Assembly (NCBI RefSeq): GCF_005925345.1
Contig: NZ_SSHJ01000018.1
Coordinates: 37,849 to 101,848, forward strand
Direction: 5' to 3'
DNA: 64,000 bases
DNA from: Pedobacter ureilyticus
GTDB lineage: Bacteria > Bacteroidota > Bacteroidia > Sphingobacteriales > Sphingobacteriaceae
The notes below the pieces were generated by a model, which was not told where the DNA came from, ran no database searches, and saw only the letters and a program-made list of their open reading frames with translations. Both the position numbers and the translations under genes were made by a program. This document shows, piece after piece, positions 43,501 through 51,914 of this stretch; positions within the stretch are counted from its first letter, which is position 1, and the number at the start of each line of letters is the position of its first letter.

Positions 43501-44476
43501 AAAGTTCTAAATCAGTTACTATTGCTAGTTTTTCGGCGCTGGTAATCATGTCAAATATGGTGTTCATACTGGTCATGATTTTTTCTACGGCATAGCTAAT
43601 TTGTACCACAATTACTTCTGCCGCCACAAATTGTCCAAATGTCATTTGTCGCTCTATCACAAAATAAGATCCCATTAATAAAAGAGCTCCCATCAGTATC
43701 GCTCTAATAAGAATAGAACTGGCAAATAATTTACGCAGTACCTTAAAATGGTTGGTTCTAGATTTTAGATAATTAGAGGTAATTTCATCCGTCGTTTTCA
43801 TGGCCTCATCCATCTTTTCTTTATTTCCCCTGTAGTTATCTAAGTTGGCGGCAATTTCTTCTAAGTAGGCTACTACTTCAAATTTGTAAGTAGATTCTTT
43901 GATGCTTGTTTTTACCGCCTCTTTAAAGTAAAGGCCAATAATGATAGGTAGTGCCAGCACTATGAAAATGCCAAAAGCCAAGTAAAATGGATGGTAGAAT
44001 GATAGCAAAATAGCGCTAAAAACAATGAGTATGGCCGCTGCGATAATTTCTACCACCAATTTAGTCAATCCTTTTTGTATGGTTAAAATTCCGAAAAACC
44101 GATTAATTAGTTCTGGCGGATACTCGCCTTCCAGTTCAGCTTTTTTTATACGTGGCAACCTGTACGCAAACTCTAGCGAAGTACGGGCAAATATTTTTTG
44201 CTCTACCAGTTCTACTAGGGTGAGTTGGCCAATTAGTAATAGGCCGCCAAAAACAATACCAGCTAGTACCACACCAATTAAAATATAGGTAGAGCTGTAC
44301 ATAGAGCCATTGCTTAAAAGATTAAAAATGGCTGTAGTGCCTAAAGGTAGGGTTAGGCCTATTAAACCAATTAAGATAGCATAGAATAAGATATAGTTGA
44401 TAGATGAACGCTCAAAGTGCAAAATTGCGATTAGGCGCTGCCAAGGCCTTAATGGCGCATCATTTTTATTACTCAT
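43472..44476 (-). CDS. ABC exporter membrane domain without ATPase
   Basis: The 334-residue protein matches the transmembrane part of type I ABC exporters such as those of type I secretion or peptide export: helix pairs at about 25-75, 130-180 and 245-285, with intracellular loops like YPPELINRFFGILTIQKG. The chain stops at about residue 334 after DLELFEGKEDENA, where a nucleotide-binding domain would normally begin. No Walker A or signature motif is present here or in the downstream HlyD gene. The ATPase is therefore absent or encoded elsewhere. It overlaps HlyD by 29 bases. Confidence 0.82.
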   Translation of the reverse strand: MSNKNDAPLRPWQRLIAILHFERSSINYILFYAILIGLIGLTLPLGTTAIFNLLSNGSMYSSTYILIGVVLAGIVFGGLLLIGQLTLVELVEQKIFARTSLEFAYRLPRIKKAELEGEYPPELINRFFGILTIQKGLTKLVVEIIAAAILIVFSAILLSFYHPFYLAFGIFIVLALPIIIGLYFKEAVKTSIKESTYKFEVVAYLEEIAANLDNYRGNKEKMDEAMKTTDEITSNYLKSRTNHFKVLRKLFASSILIRAILMGALLLMGSYFVIERQMTFGQFVAAEVIVVQISYAVEKIMTSMNTIFDMITSAEKLAIVTDLELFEGKEDENA

Positions 44477-44546
44477 GTTTATAAAAGTAAATTTTGATTA
44501 ATGGGTTAAAAGTAATCTAGTAATGCTTGATATACAAATAGAATTT

Positions 44547-44882
44547 TTAACCCAGTTCGGGCGGCTCGCTTAGCACAGATAGGAGAGGTGCGTTTACGAT
44601 GGACAATAAGTACACACGGTTGTGCGCTTCGTTTACAATGCTTATGTTCGAAAAGGTTTGATGGGGATGAGCAGACGAAATATCCCAAGTTTTTTTGATT
44701 GCCCTGCCAGATTTGTCATCTTTTGTGCTTTCTTCATCTTCGAGGGGTTGCTTTTCTTCTAGTTCACATACCAGATTGTACCACTTACACCCAAAACAGC
44801 TGCTTGCTTTTAGGAAAAAGCCCAAAAGCAAGAAAGAGCTGAGTATATAAATTGTAAATCTATGTCTAAAAAAAGCAATCAT
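44547..44882 (-). CDS. Small unknown protein upstream of the ABC exporter
   Basis: The frame gives 111 residues with a membrane helix or signal at about 8-28 (IYILSSFLLLGFFLKASS), Cys at 29 and 32 (S-C-F-G-C), and a low-complexity acidic region after it (ELEEKQPLEDEESTKDDK). It is not a family I know. It is 70 bases upstream of the exporter membrane gene on the same strand. It may be a regulator or a secreted substrate; the gene is uncertain. Confidence 0.4.
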   Translation of the reverse strand: MIAFFRHRFTIYILSSFLLLGFFLKASSCFGCKWYNLVCELEEKQPLEDEESTKDDKSGRAIKKTWDISSAHPHQTFSNISIVNEAHNRVYLLSIVNAPLLSVLSEPPELG

Positions 44883-45068
44883 TAGGCTACAAATATAGGG
44901 CAGAATGGTTACCTAAGGGGCTTTTTTTAAAGTATTGATATCAAATATAATCGATTTTACAAAAACGTGATTTGTAGATTAAAATGAGATTAGAAAGAGA
45001 ATAGTTTGTTAACATGTGAATGCCGATTTGCTTTGTTTGATAGTTAGCTTTTGTTGGTTAAACATTGC
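44883..45068. other. Non-coding sequence
   Basis: There is no clear gene between the small unknown protein and the tRNA-like repeat. The sequence is AT-rich with no visible hairpin. Confidence 0.4.
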
Positions 45069-45121
45069 TTTTCTCCTGTCGGGATGAGAGGATTCGAACC
45101 TCCGATCTCCAGCACCCCATG
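45069..45121 (-). repeat. Duplicated 3' half of tRNA-Pro
   Basis: These 53 bases match the sequence at 45511-45563 with a single difference (CGATCTCC against CGACCTCC). They include the tRNA T-arm TTCGAATCC (minus strand) and the anticodon-arm 3' side. The 5' half of the tRNA is absent. This is the classic scar of an element that integrated into the tRNA 3' end. Confidence 0.8.
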
Positions 45122-45128
45122 AACAAGC

Positions 45129-45336
45129 TCATATCCCAATATCACTAATAAGCATATCATACGCTTGCTTATAACTGTTAATTCGATGTCGCTCTTGCAG
45201 ATTAAAATGTTGCTTGTAACTCAGTTGCACCTCTGCAACGTTCAATAGTTTTTTCTGTTCTGTGTTAATGTGCCACAGCAAATTCGTTGTTTGCCAGTGG
45301 CTTTTTTGTTTTTAAAACAATTGCTAATGTAGCCAT
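45129..45336 (-). pseudogene. Remnant of an integrase gene
   Basis: From ATG 45336 the frame reads MATLAIVLKTKKPLANNEFAVA, the entry of arm-binding domains in Bacteroidota integrases, followed by a stop at once. With a one-base frame change the sequence continues open as HINTEQKKLLNVAEVQLSY and on to TGA at 45129-45131. The rest of the enzyme is missing. It lies between the two tRNA-Pro copies, so it is the wreck of an element once integrated there. Confidence 0.65.
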
Positions 45337-45482
45337 AAAACTGTGTTCTATGGCAGTTTACTAACGAATTATAGGGTGTTTATGGAGGTCAACCAGAAGG
45401 TCAACCACATAGTTCAAAGAGGTTAAAAAACCATCTTTTTTGTGGTTATCAATCCTAACCCTCCCAATCCCTCCAAAACCAA

Positions 45483-45515
45483 AAAAGCCCCTAAAACATC
45501 TGTTTAAAGGCTTTT
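45483..45515 (-). terminator. Hairpin terminator after tRNA-Pro
   Basis: On the minus strand AAAAGCC pairs with GGCTTTT around a loop that itself pairs further, followed by TT and a T-rich stretch, just 7 bases past the tRNA 3' end. Confidence 0.65.
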
Positions 45516-45521
45516 CTCCTG

Positions 45522-45595
45522 TCGGGATGAGAGGATTCGAACCTCCGACCTCCAGCACCCCATGCTGACGCGATACCTGGCTACGCTACATCCCG
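45522..45595 (-). tRNA. tRNA-Pro (anticodon GGG)
   Basis: The minus strand gives a full cloverleaf: acceptor CGGGATG against CATCCCG with discriminator A, D-arm with GCGT, anticodon arm TCAGC-ATGGGGT-GCTGG with anticodon GGG, variable loop AGGTC, and T-arm GGAGG-TTCGAAT-CCTCT. The length is 74 bases and CCA is not encoded. It is flanked downstream by a partial copy of its own 3' half. Confidence 0.9.
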
Positions 45596-45599
45596 ATGA

Positions 45600-45745
45600 G
45601 GCCGTCTCAAAAGTCGCTCGTCATCCCGAATGTTAGAGAGAGAGCTGCTTCAGAAATGCTTCTAAAAGAGATTTAACTTCGTTGATTTTCAATTCTCCTC
45701 CTTTGATCGTCGAAATGACGACATTATTTTACTTTTGAGACGGCC
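45600..45745. repeat. Inverted repeat element with inner REP parts
   Basis: GGCCGTCTCAAAAGT (45600-45614) and ACTTTTGAGACGGCC (45731-45745) are a perfect 15-bp inverted repeat. Inside are GTCATCCCGAA and TCGAAATGAC, parts of the CGTCATTTCGA family. Confidence 0.7.
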
Positions 45746-45761
45746 TTTGTAATGAAGTTTT

Positions 45762-48260
45762 TTAGGCTGCTTTCTTCTTCTTAGCTTCGCTGTAGCCAGC
45801 AAACCCTAAACAAAGGATTAAAAGAACCGTTCCCGCTAGCGAAATTTTCTCTCCAGTGTAATAAGATTTAGGCTCAAACTTAAATTCTACTTTATGGTTA
45901 CCAGCAGGTAGCTGTGCCGCACGTAAAACATAATCGGCTCTGAAGTAAGGCTTTTGCTCGCCATCTATATACATGTTCCATCCTTTATCATAATAAATCT
46001 CAGAAAACACTGCAATTACATCACGTGGTGCACTATAGCTATACTCTAAATGATCTGGATGGTAGTTTTCCATTTTAATGAAAGCCGATGGATCCGCACC
46101 TAAACGGGTAGTGTCTAACAATTTTTTATATTGCTCGTCAACAATGGCTTCTTGTTTAGGGTCAAAGCTGTTGATGGCTTTCATCTCCTCGTCCGAATTT
46201 TTCACAAATTGAACACTCTTCACAATCCATGCATTACCCAAGGCAGTAGCATTTCTGCTCATTTTATAAGATCCGTTTTGAGGGTCTTGCGTGATGAAAT
46301 ATCTGGTGTTCAACATGTCTAAAACATCTTGGTTTACACTTTTAGAGAACTGGTTTTGAATCAATTCATCATATCTTTTCAACTTGGCTGCATGGTAGCC
46401 GCCCACAGTTTTGTGGAAGTTAGAAGTGCTCGCATCGCTGAAAGTATTGATGCTTTGGTCGTAAACACGGAAGTTAGGATCTTTATCACTGGCAATAAAG
46501 GTATCTACATCTCTAGGTTGGAAATAATTGGCTAAGGTAGATTTGCTTTCGAAGTTTTTGCTGTTTAGGTATTTTCTGTCTACCTGCCACATATCAATAA
46601 GTACAGCAAAAGCTAATAATCCAAACGCCAATTGGGTATTTAACTTCTTTTTAAGGAAAGCCCAAACAATAGCGTAGCCAATTAATATAAACAAGAATGC
46701 CCTAAAAGCATCGGCACGGGCAATAGCTGCACGATCTTCTACCAGAGCATTCGTTAGTTTTTGGGCTGCACCAGTGTTATTTTGCAAAGCTTGGGTTAAA
46801 GCCTGTACAATTTCTGCGTGGTTGCTGGTTTTAAAGCTGAAAAATAAAGTAGGGGCAATAGCTACTATCAACGCAAAACCACCAGTTATGCCTGCCGACC
46901 AAGTCAATTTTTTAACCAATTCTTTTTGCTCTAGTTTTCCTTCTTGAGCCTCTTTTAAGGCTAGGAAAGCTAATATAGGAACCATTAAGCCAACCACAGC
47001 TAAGATTGATTCTACCGCTCTAAACTTATTGTAAAGTGGGAAATAATCGTAAAACAGATCTGAAATTAATGGGAAGTTTTTACCGAACGAAAGCAACATG
47101 AACAATACAGTGGTTGCTAAAATCCACCATTTTAGCCTAGTGCGAACGATAAATAAGCCGAAGATGTATAAGAAGCATACAATAGCACCAAAATAATACC
47201 CGCCAGAAGTTCCCGGTTTTTCGCCCCAGTATTCTTGCATGTTAAAGCCCTGTGCCAACTGTTGGATAATCTGCGTGGTTTGACCAGGGTCGCCACCGGC
47301 AAAATCTGCTGAAACAGCTTTATATAGATGGCTTTCGGGTTTTACTAACTCATCAATTCCTGTGGCGCCTCCATACAAATTAGGGATTAAAAAGGTGAAA
47401 CTTTCGCCGACACCTTGACTCCATGCGTAAGCATAATCTTTGGTCATGCCTGCTTTTTCTTTGCTGGCCGCTTCTCCAGTTGTTAAATTGGATTTACCAC
47501 GATTGGTTTCTGCTGCATATTCAGATGTGGTCCAAAGTAAACTGGCATTGATCATCACGGCAATTACTACGGCACCCGTTAAAAAACCAACTGCCTTTCC
47601 AAATGCGGGTAGGGTTTTATTTTTATAAGCTTGATATAACTCTATTCCTACTAAAATTAATAAAGAAAGAAATAGGTAATACGTCATTTGAACGTGGTTA
47701 GCTCTAATTTCTAAGGCTAAAAATAGGGCGGTTAAACTGGCACCTAGCAAGTATCTGCCTCGCAAAGTCATTAAAATACCAGCAATAATTGGCGCAAAAA
47801 AGCCGATGGCTAACGCTTTGTTACTGTGGCCCGTAGCAATTAATACAAAATTGTAGGTGGTAAATGCGAAAGCAATGGCACCAGCGGCAGCCAGCCACGG
47901 ATTTACCTTTAGCGTAATGAATAAGAAATACGCACCAACTAATAGCAATAATACGGTACCTACCGGATTAGGGAGTGCTTTGGTAATCAACGCAATGCCA
48001 TAAGTAGCGCCATTGTAGGCGTATTGCACCCAAATTTGATAGGCGGGCATACCGCCAAACATTTGGTTTGTCCAAAGTGGTCCTTTGCCATCTTTGTCTT
48101 TGTACTCCATGATTTCTTTTTGCATGGCTTTAGACTGGATCACATCGCTCTGTGCAGGTGCTTTACCTTGCAAAACCGGACTGAAATACACGAAACAGAT
48201 AACAACAAATGCTGCTATAATGGCAAGATGGATGCCGTTTTTATTGAACCAATTATTCAT
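45762..48260 (-). CDS. YfhO-family multi-pass membrane protein
   Basis: The 832-residue protein has about 12 membrane helices and the YfhO family openings: FSPVLQGKAPAQSDVIQSKA (about 27-46) and NQMFGGMPAYQIW. The C-terminus after about 560 is a soluble domain followed by a last helix and a lysine tail. YfhO proteins are thought to modify cell-surface polymers with sugars. There is no clear operon partner. The gene ends next to the inverted repeat at 45600-45745. Confidence 0.88.
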   Translation of the reverse strand: MNNWFNKNGIHLAIIAAFVVICFVYFSPVLQGKAPAQSDVIQSKAMQKEIMEYKDKDGKGPLWTNQMFGGMPAYQIWVQYAYNGATYGIALITKALPNPVGTVLLLLVGAYFLFITLKVNPWLAAAGAIAFAFTTYNFVLIATGHSNKALAIGFFAPIIAGILMTLRGRYLLGASLTALFLALEIRANHVQMTYYLFLSLLILVGIELYQAYKNKTLPAFGKAVGFLTGAVVIAVMINASLLWTTSEYAAETNRGKSNLTTGEAASKEKAGMTKDYAYAWSQGVGESFTFLIPNLYGGATGIDELVKPESHLYKAVSADFAGGDPGQTTQIIQQLAQGFNMQEYWGEKPGTSGGYYFGAIVCFLYIFGLFIVRTRLKWWILATTVLFMLLSFGKNFPLISDLFYDYFPLYNKFRAVESILAVVGLMVPILAFLALKEAQEGKLEQKELVKKLTWSAGITGGFALIVAIAPTLFFSFKTSNHAEIVQALTQALQNNTGAAQKLTNALVEDRAAIARADAFRAFLFILIGYAIVWAFLKKKLNTQLAFGLLAFAVLIDMWQVDRKYLNSKNFESKSTLANYFQPRDVDTFIASDKDPNFRVYDQSINTFSDASTSNFHKTVGGYHAAKLKRYDELIQNQFSKSVNQDVLDMLNTRYFITQDPQNGSYKMSRNATALGNAWIVKSVQFVKNSDEEMKAINSFDPKQEAIVDEQYKKLLDTTRLGADPSAFIKMENYHPDHLEYSYSAPRDVIAVFSEIYYDKGWNMYIDGEQKPYFRADYVLRAAQLPAGNHKVEFKFEPKSYYTGEKISLAGTVLLILCLGFAGYSEAKKKKAA

Positions 48261-48434
48261 TAAAGGTTATATTAATTTTAAACTCAGCCCAAAAATAGAA
48301 ATTTGATGCAGATTAAGAAGAAAAAGTTTCTTAGCCGTATCGTCATGCTGAATTTATTTTAGCATCTATTTTGCATGGAAGACCCCCGAAATAAATTTAC
48401 AAGTAGTGCTACAGGTCTGGATGACAATTTTAAC
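48261..48434. other. Intergenic sequence between YfhO and the repeat
   Basis: No gene is visible. It likely holds the YfhO promoter. A partial REP arm CGTCATGCTGAA is at about 48340. Confidence 0.4.
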
Positions 48435-48683
48435 GTGAGAGATAATAGAAATAGGCTATTTGCTAGCGATAGCCTCTCAAATCTCCGTTCCGCTAATTTT
48501 CGGTCTCCTATTTTTCGGGTCGCACCGATAAGCCAAAGCAATTTCTTCGAAAGAAAAATAGGCAACCGAGAGTTTTTGCTACTTTTTGCGGTCAAAAAGT
48601 AGGAGCCCAGCGGCGGCCAGCTAAGAAAAAAGGTCAAATACGAATTAGACAAAGTTAGAGGGTAACGCTTAGCCCGAACTCAC
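48435..48683. repeat. MITE-like intergenic repeat, short copy (A)
   Basis: This 249-bp sequence matches the longer copy at 63452-63887 over most of its length with extra blocks missing. It contains a perfect 10-bp hairpin CTACTTTTTG-CGGT-CAAAAAGTAG (48579-48602) and an outer stem CTATTTTTC/GAAAAATAG. Ends are GTGAG and CTCAC. Short reading frames across it are shadows, not genes. Confidence 0.75.
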
Positions 48684-48729
48684 TTAATTTTAGCAAAAGT
48701 GACTACAAACTTAAAACCGTACAACCCTC

Positions 48730-49521
48730 TTAAAAATCCTTATTCAGCAATTTCTCCAGCTCGCCAAAAGAAACGTTCATGCGTACACGGCCTTGTTTAG
48801 CGTAGGCAATTTCACCAGTCTCTTCAGAAATAATTACTGCTACGGCATCGGTAGATTCAGAAACACCAATGCCTGCTCTGTGTCTTAGACCAAATTGTGC
48901 AGGTAGTTTATCATTATCGGTTAATGGAAGGATGCAACTTGCACTTTTGATTTTGTTTTCGGAAATCACTACTGCACCGTCATGCAATGGGCTGTGTTTT
49001 TGAAAAATACTTTCTAACAATCGTTTAGATATTTTACTGTCAATCATCTCGCAGCTATTGGTAAAATATTCATCATCGTAGTATTTTACGAATACCATTA
49101 GAGCGCCAGTACGTGACTTTTTCATGCTTTTGCAAGCATCTATAATGGGTTTTATTCTTATTAAGTTATCTTGCTCGGCACTTTTATTTCCGAATAAGTA
49201 GCCCCACCAAGCTTTATTTTTTTGCAGGAAAGTGCTTTTTCCGATGTGAAGTAGAAACCGTCTAATTTCGGGTTGGAAGATAATAACCAACGCTAAAATG
49301 CCTACACTCATGAATTTGTCGATGATGGCTTCTAGCAACTCCATGTGAAGGCCTTTTACAATGTAGTAAACCAGCACAATAATTACCATTCCTAATACTA
49401 AATTTACAGCTAAAGTATTGCGTATTAGGCTGTAGATATAGTAAATTAAGATAGCAACTAGGGCAACATCAATGGCATCTATCCATGTAATATTTAAAAA
49501 ATCGAAATCAAGGCTTTTCAT
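48730..49521 (-). CDS. cdaA: Diadenylate cyclase (CdaA type)
   Basis: The 263-residue protein has three membrane helices in the first 80 residues and a DisA_N domain from about 90. The diadenylate cyclase motifs are DGA (171-173, in SPLHDGAVVIS) and RHR (203-205, in FGLRHRAGIG). It makes cyclic di-AMP from two ATP on the cytoplasmic side. It lies 145 bases downstream of folP on the same strand; this pairing is frequent in Bacteroidota as far as I know. Confidence 0.92.
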   Translation of the reverse strand: MKSLDFDFLNITWIDAIDVALVAILIYYIYSLIRNTLAVNLVLGMVIIVLVYYIVKGLHMELLEAIIDKFMSVGILALVIIFQPEIRRFLLHIGKSTFLQKNKAWWGYLFGNKSAEQDNLIRIKPIIDACKSMKKSRTGALMVFVKYYDDEYFTNSCEMIDSKISKRLLESIFQKHSPLHDGAVVISENKIKSASCILPLTDNDKLPAQFGLRHRAGIGVSESTDAVAVIISEETGEIAYAKQGRVRMNVSFGELEKLLNKDF

Positions 49522-49549
49522 TGCTGTACAAGATAGGAATTTTTAGGGA

Positions 49550-49615
49550 TTAGGAGTTAGGAGTTAGCGATTAGGTTTCAGGTTTCAGGTTTCAGGAGTC
49601 AGTGGTCTGGTATGA
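49550..49615. repeat. Short direct repeats between cdaA and folP
   Basis: The sequence holds repeats GGATTAGGAGTTAGGAGTTAG and TTTCAGG three times in a row (near 49580-49598). It is non-coding and similar in style to the CCCTAAT array near 60171. Confidence 0.6.
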
Positions 49616-49666
49616 GGTAGAAAATCATCAATGAATTATTGGGCAGGATACCAATGAACAAGTGAG

Positions 49667-50533
49667 CTAATGAGCTAATGAACCAATTAACCTATTCACC
49701 AATTCCACACACTCCACCGCTTCTTTCACATCGTGAACCCTTAAAATGTTAGCACCTTTAAGTAGGGCAGTGGTGTTTAAAACCGTTGTTCCGTTCAAAG
49801 CATCTTCAGTCTTAATGTTCAGTGCTTTAGTAATCATCGATTTTCTGGAGAAACCAACTAACAAAGGCAGTTCAAAGAAGTTGAATATTTGCAAATTTCT
49901 TAACAACTCGTAGTTGTGATCAAGTGTTTTGGCAAAACCGAAACCGGGGTCTAAAATGACATCTTTTACGCCCAACTGATTTAAAGTTTTGATTTTCTCA
50001 CTGAAATAACTGAAAACTTCCTTGCTTACATTTTGGTAATTAGGATTGTTTTGCATGTGTTGTGGTGTGCCCTTCATGTGCATCATGATGTAAGGTACTT
50101 GCAGTTTTGCTACGGTTTCAAACATTTTTTCATCCAAATTGCCAGCAGCAATATCGTTGATGATGTGTGCACCGGCATTGATGCTTTCTTCGGCCACTTT
50201 AGCTCTAAAGGTATCTGCCGAAATTATAGCATCAGGAAAGGCTTGGTTTATAGCTTTTACAACTGGCACTAAACGCTCAATCTCTTCGGTTTCACTTACA
50301 TCTGTTGCGCCTGGACGAGAAGAATAAGCGCCAATATCGATGAATTTTGCGCCAGCTTGAAGAAACTTTTCTGTTCGCTCCAACGCTTCTTCTACCGAGG
50401 CCATTCTGCTTTTGGAATAGAACGAGTCTGGAGTGATATTTAGAATTGCCATTACCGAAGGTTTGCTCATGTCGATCAATTTGCCTTTACAGTTTAGCGT
50501 ATGTTTTCGGTTTAAAAATGTATCTTTAGCCAT
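49667..50533 (-). CDS. folP: Dihydropteroate synthase
   Basis: The 288-residue enzyme condenses p-aminobenzoate with dihydropterin pyrophosphate in folate synthesis. Motifs are NITPDSF (32-38), DIGAYSSRPGA (66-76), IINDIAAG, and the C-terminal VHDVKEAVEC with the conserved R-x-H-D. It is the only folate gene here. It is transcribed away from the DUF1599 gene, with 61 bases between starts. Confidence 0.94.
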   Translation of the reverse strand: MAKDTFLNRKHTLNCKGKLIDMSKPSVMAILNITPDSFYSKSRMASVEEALERTEKFLQAGAKFIDIGAYSSRPGATDVSETEEIERLVPVVKAINQAFPDAIISADTFRAKVAEESINAGAHIINDIAAGNLDEKMFETVAKLQVPYIMMHMKGTPQHMQNNPNYQNVSKEVFSYFSEKIKTLNQLGVKDVILDPGFGFAKTLDHNYELLRNLQIFNFFELPLLVGFSRKSMITKALNIKTEDALNGTTVLNTTALLKGANILRVHDVKEAVECVELVNRLIGSLAH

Positions 50534-50593
50534 CAGTTAACAAAAAACAAAAATAGCCGTTTTATTGGCTAAATATTAAATATTTTAATTGTT

Positions 50594-51136
50594 TTGGCAG
50601 CAAATACTTCTCTAGAATACGATCAGGTCATAGCGGTTTGCAAATCGCTGTTCATCAAAAAAACAAAAGATTATGGTACCGCTTGGCGTATTTTACGTCC
50701 GGCCTCTATTACCGACCAAATATTTATCAAAGCACAGCGTATTAGAACTTTAGAAGAGAAAAAAGTTTCTAAAGTGGGCGAAGATATTACTTCAGAGTAC
50801 ATCGGCATTATTAACTATTGCGTAATGGCGATTTTGCAATTGGAGTTGGGAGAAAATGAACCAAAAGAATTGGCAGTTGCTGCAACAGAGGCCTACTACG
50901 ACGAGCGAGTGCAGGAAACCAAAGACCTGATGTTAGCTAAAAACCATGATTATGGCGAAGCTTGGCGTGATATGCGTATCAGTTCGTTAACAGATTTAAT
51001 TTTGATGAAAATTTTAAGAGTAAAGCAGATCGAAGATAATGATGGGCAAACCGTGGCATCAGAAGGTATCAAAGCCAATTATCAGGATATGTTGAATTAT
51101 GCAGTTTTTGCATTGATTAAATTGGGAGTAGGGTAA
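50594..51136 (+). CDS. DUF1599 protein with two repeats
   Basis: The 180-residue protein consists of two similar halves: KKTKDYGTAWRILRPASITDQ (first 20 of it at about 22-41) and KNHDYGEAWRDMRISSLTD (about 115-133), each followed by a K-x-x-R-x-x-x-x-E motif. This is DUF1599, a family linked to nucleotide metabolism of unknown reaction. The start is TTG, as no in-frame ATG precedes the first motif. It is cytosolic. Confidence 0.87.
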   Translation: MAANTSLEYDQVIAVCKSLFIKKTKDYGTAWRILRPASITDQIFIKAQRIRTLEEKKVSKVGEDITSEYIGIINYCVMAILQLELGENEPKELAVAATEAYYDERVQETKDLMLAKNHDYGEAWRDMRISSLTDLILMKILRVKQIEDNDGQTVASEGIKANYQDMLNYAVFALIKLGVG

Positions 51137-51153
51137 AATTCAAAATTCAAAAA

Positions 51154-51900
51154 TTGAAAGTCGAAAGCTCAAATTCTTTAAAACAAGGTTGTTTTTCAAC
51201 TGCTAAGCTTGAATTAGAACAGCTTGGATTTTCGACGGTAGACAATATCTATACTCCGGAAGAGGTAGGTCAGATGCTGACTTTAATCGCTGCTGCAAAT
51301 AGCGATAAAGCTACATTTAGAAAGTCGGAAGATTTATTTGCTATCAGACAATTTTTAAAAGAGGTTCCGGAGATAAAAGACATCATTTTTAATGACAACT
51401 TGAGAAGTCTGATCAATGAAGCCTTTGGTCAATCTTTTTTTGTCGTAAAAAGTATCTATTTTGATAAGCCAGATAAATCTAATTGGTATGTAGCTTACCA
51501 TCAAGACTTAACGATATCGGTAGATAAAAAAGTTGAATTAGAAGGGTTTGGCCCCTGGACAGTAAAGCAGGGACAGTTTTCGGTTCAGCCTCCCTTAACA
51601 ATTTTGCAGCGTAATTTTACCATCAGGATTCATTTAGATCATACAGACGGAAATAACGGTGCATTAAAGGTTATTGCACAATCACACTTGAAAAATATAT
51701 ATCGTCCCGAAACAATTAACTGGGATTTGGAACGAGAAATTACCTGCGAAGTAAAACTGGGAGGAATAATGTTAATGAAGCCTTTACTTTTGCATAGTTC
51801 GAGCAGAACAACCAGCGGACAAAAAAGAAGAGTAATACATATAGAGTTCTCTGACGTTGAATTACCTCCCGCAATTCAATGGTCGGAACGATTAAACTAA
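51154..51900 (+). CDS. Phytanoyl-CoA dioxygenase (PhyH)-like protein
   Basis: The 248-residue protein looks like a non-haem Fe(II)/2-oxoglutarate dioxygenase: YHQDL carries the H-x-D iron ligands (His116, Asp118), His214 in LLLHSS is the third ligand, and Arg in KRRVIHIEF near 225 would bind 2-oxoglutarate. The substrate is unknown. The start is TTG at 51154; the next Met is at residue 41, too late. It overlaps no neighbour and begins 18 bases after DUF1599. Confidence 0.78.
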   Translation: MKVESSNSLKQGCFSTAKLELEQLGFSTVDNIYTPEEVGQMLTLIAAANSDKATFRKSEDLFAIRQFLKEVPEIKDIIFNDNLRSLINEAFGQSFFVVKSIYFDKPDKSNWYVAYHQDLTISVDKKVELEGFGPWTVKQGQFSVQPPLTILQRNFTIRIHLDHTDGNNGALKVIAQSHLKNIYRPETINWDLEREITCEVKLGGIMLMKPLLLHSSSRTTSGQKRRVIHIEFSDVELPPAIQWSERLN

Positions 51901-51914
51901 AGAAATTTTTAACG

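Noticed and set aside
45361..45558. 65-codon minus-strand frame crossing the tRNA
   Set aside because: It starts inside tRNA-Pro and runs through its terminator, so it is not a gene.
48359..48652. 97-codon frame on the minus strand and a 75-codon frame on the plus strand
   Set aside because: They fall on the structured repeat copy A, so the reading frames are shadows of repeat sequence.
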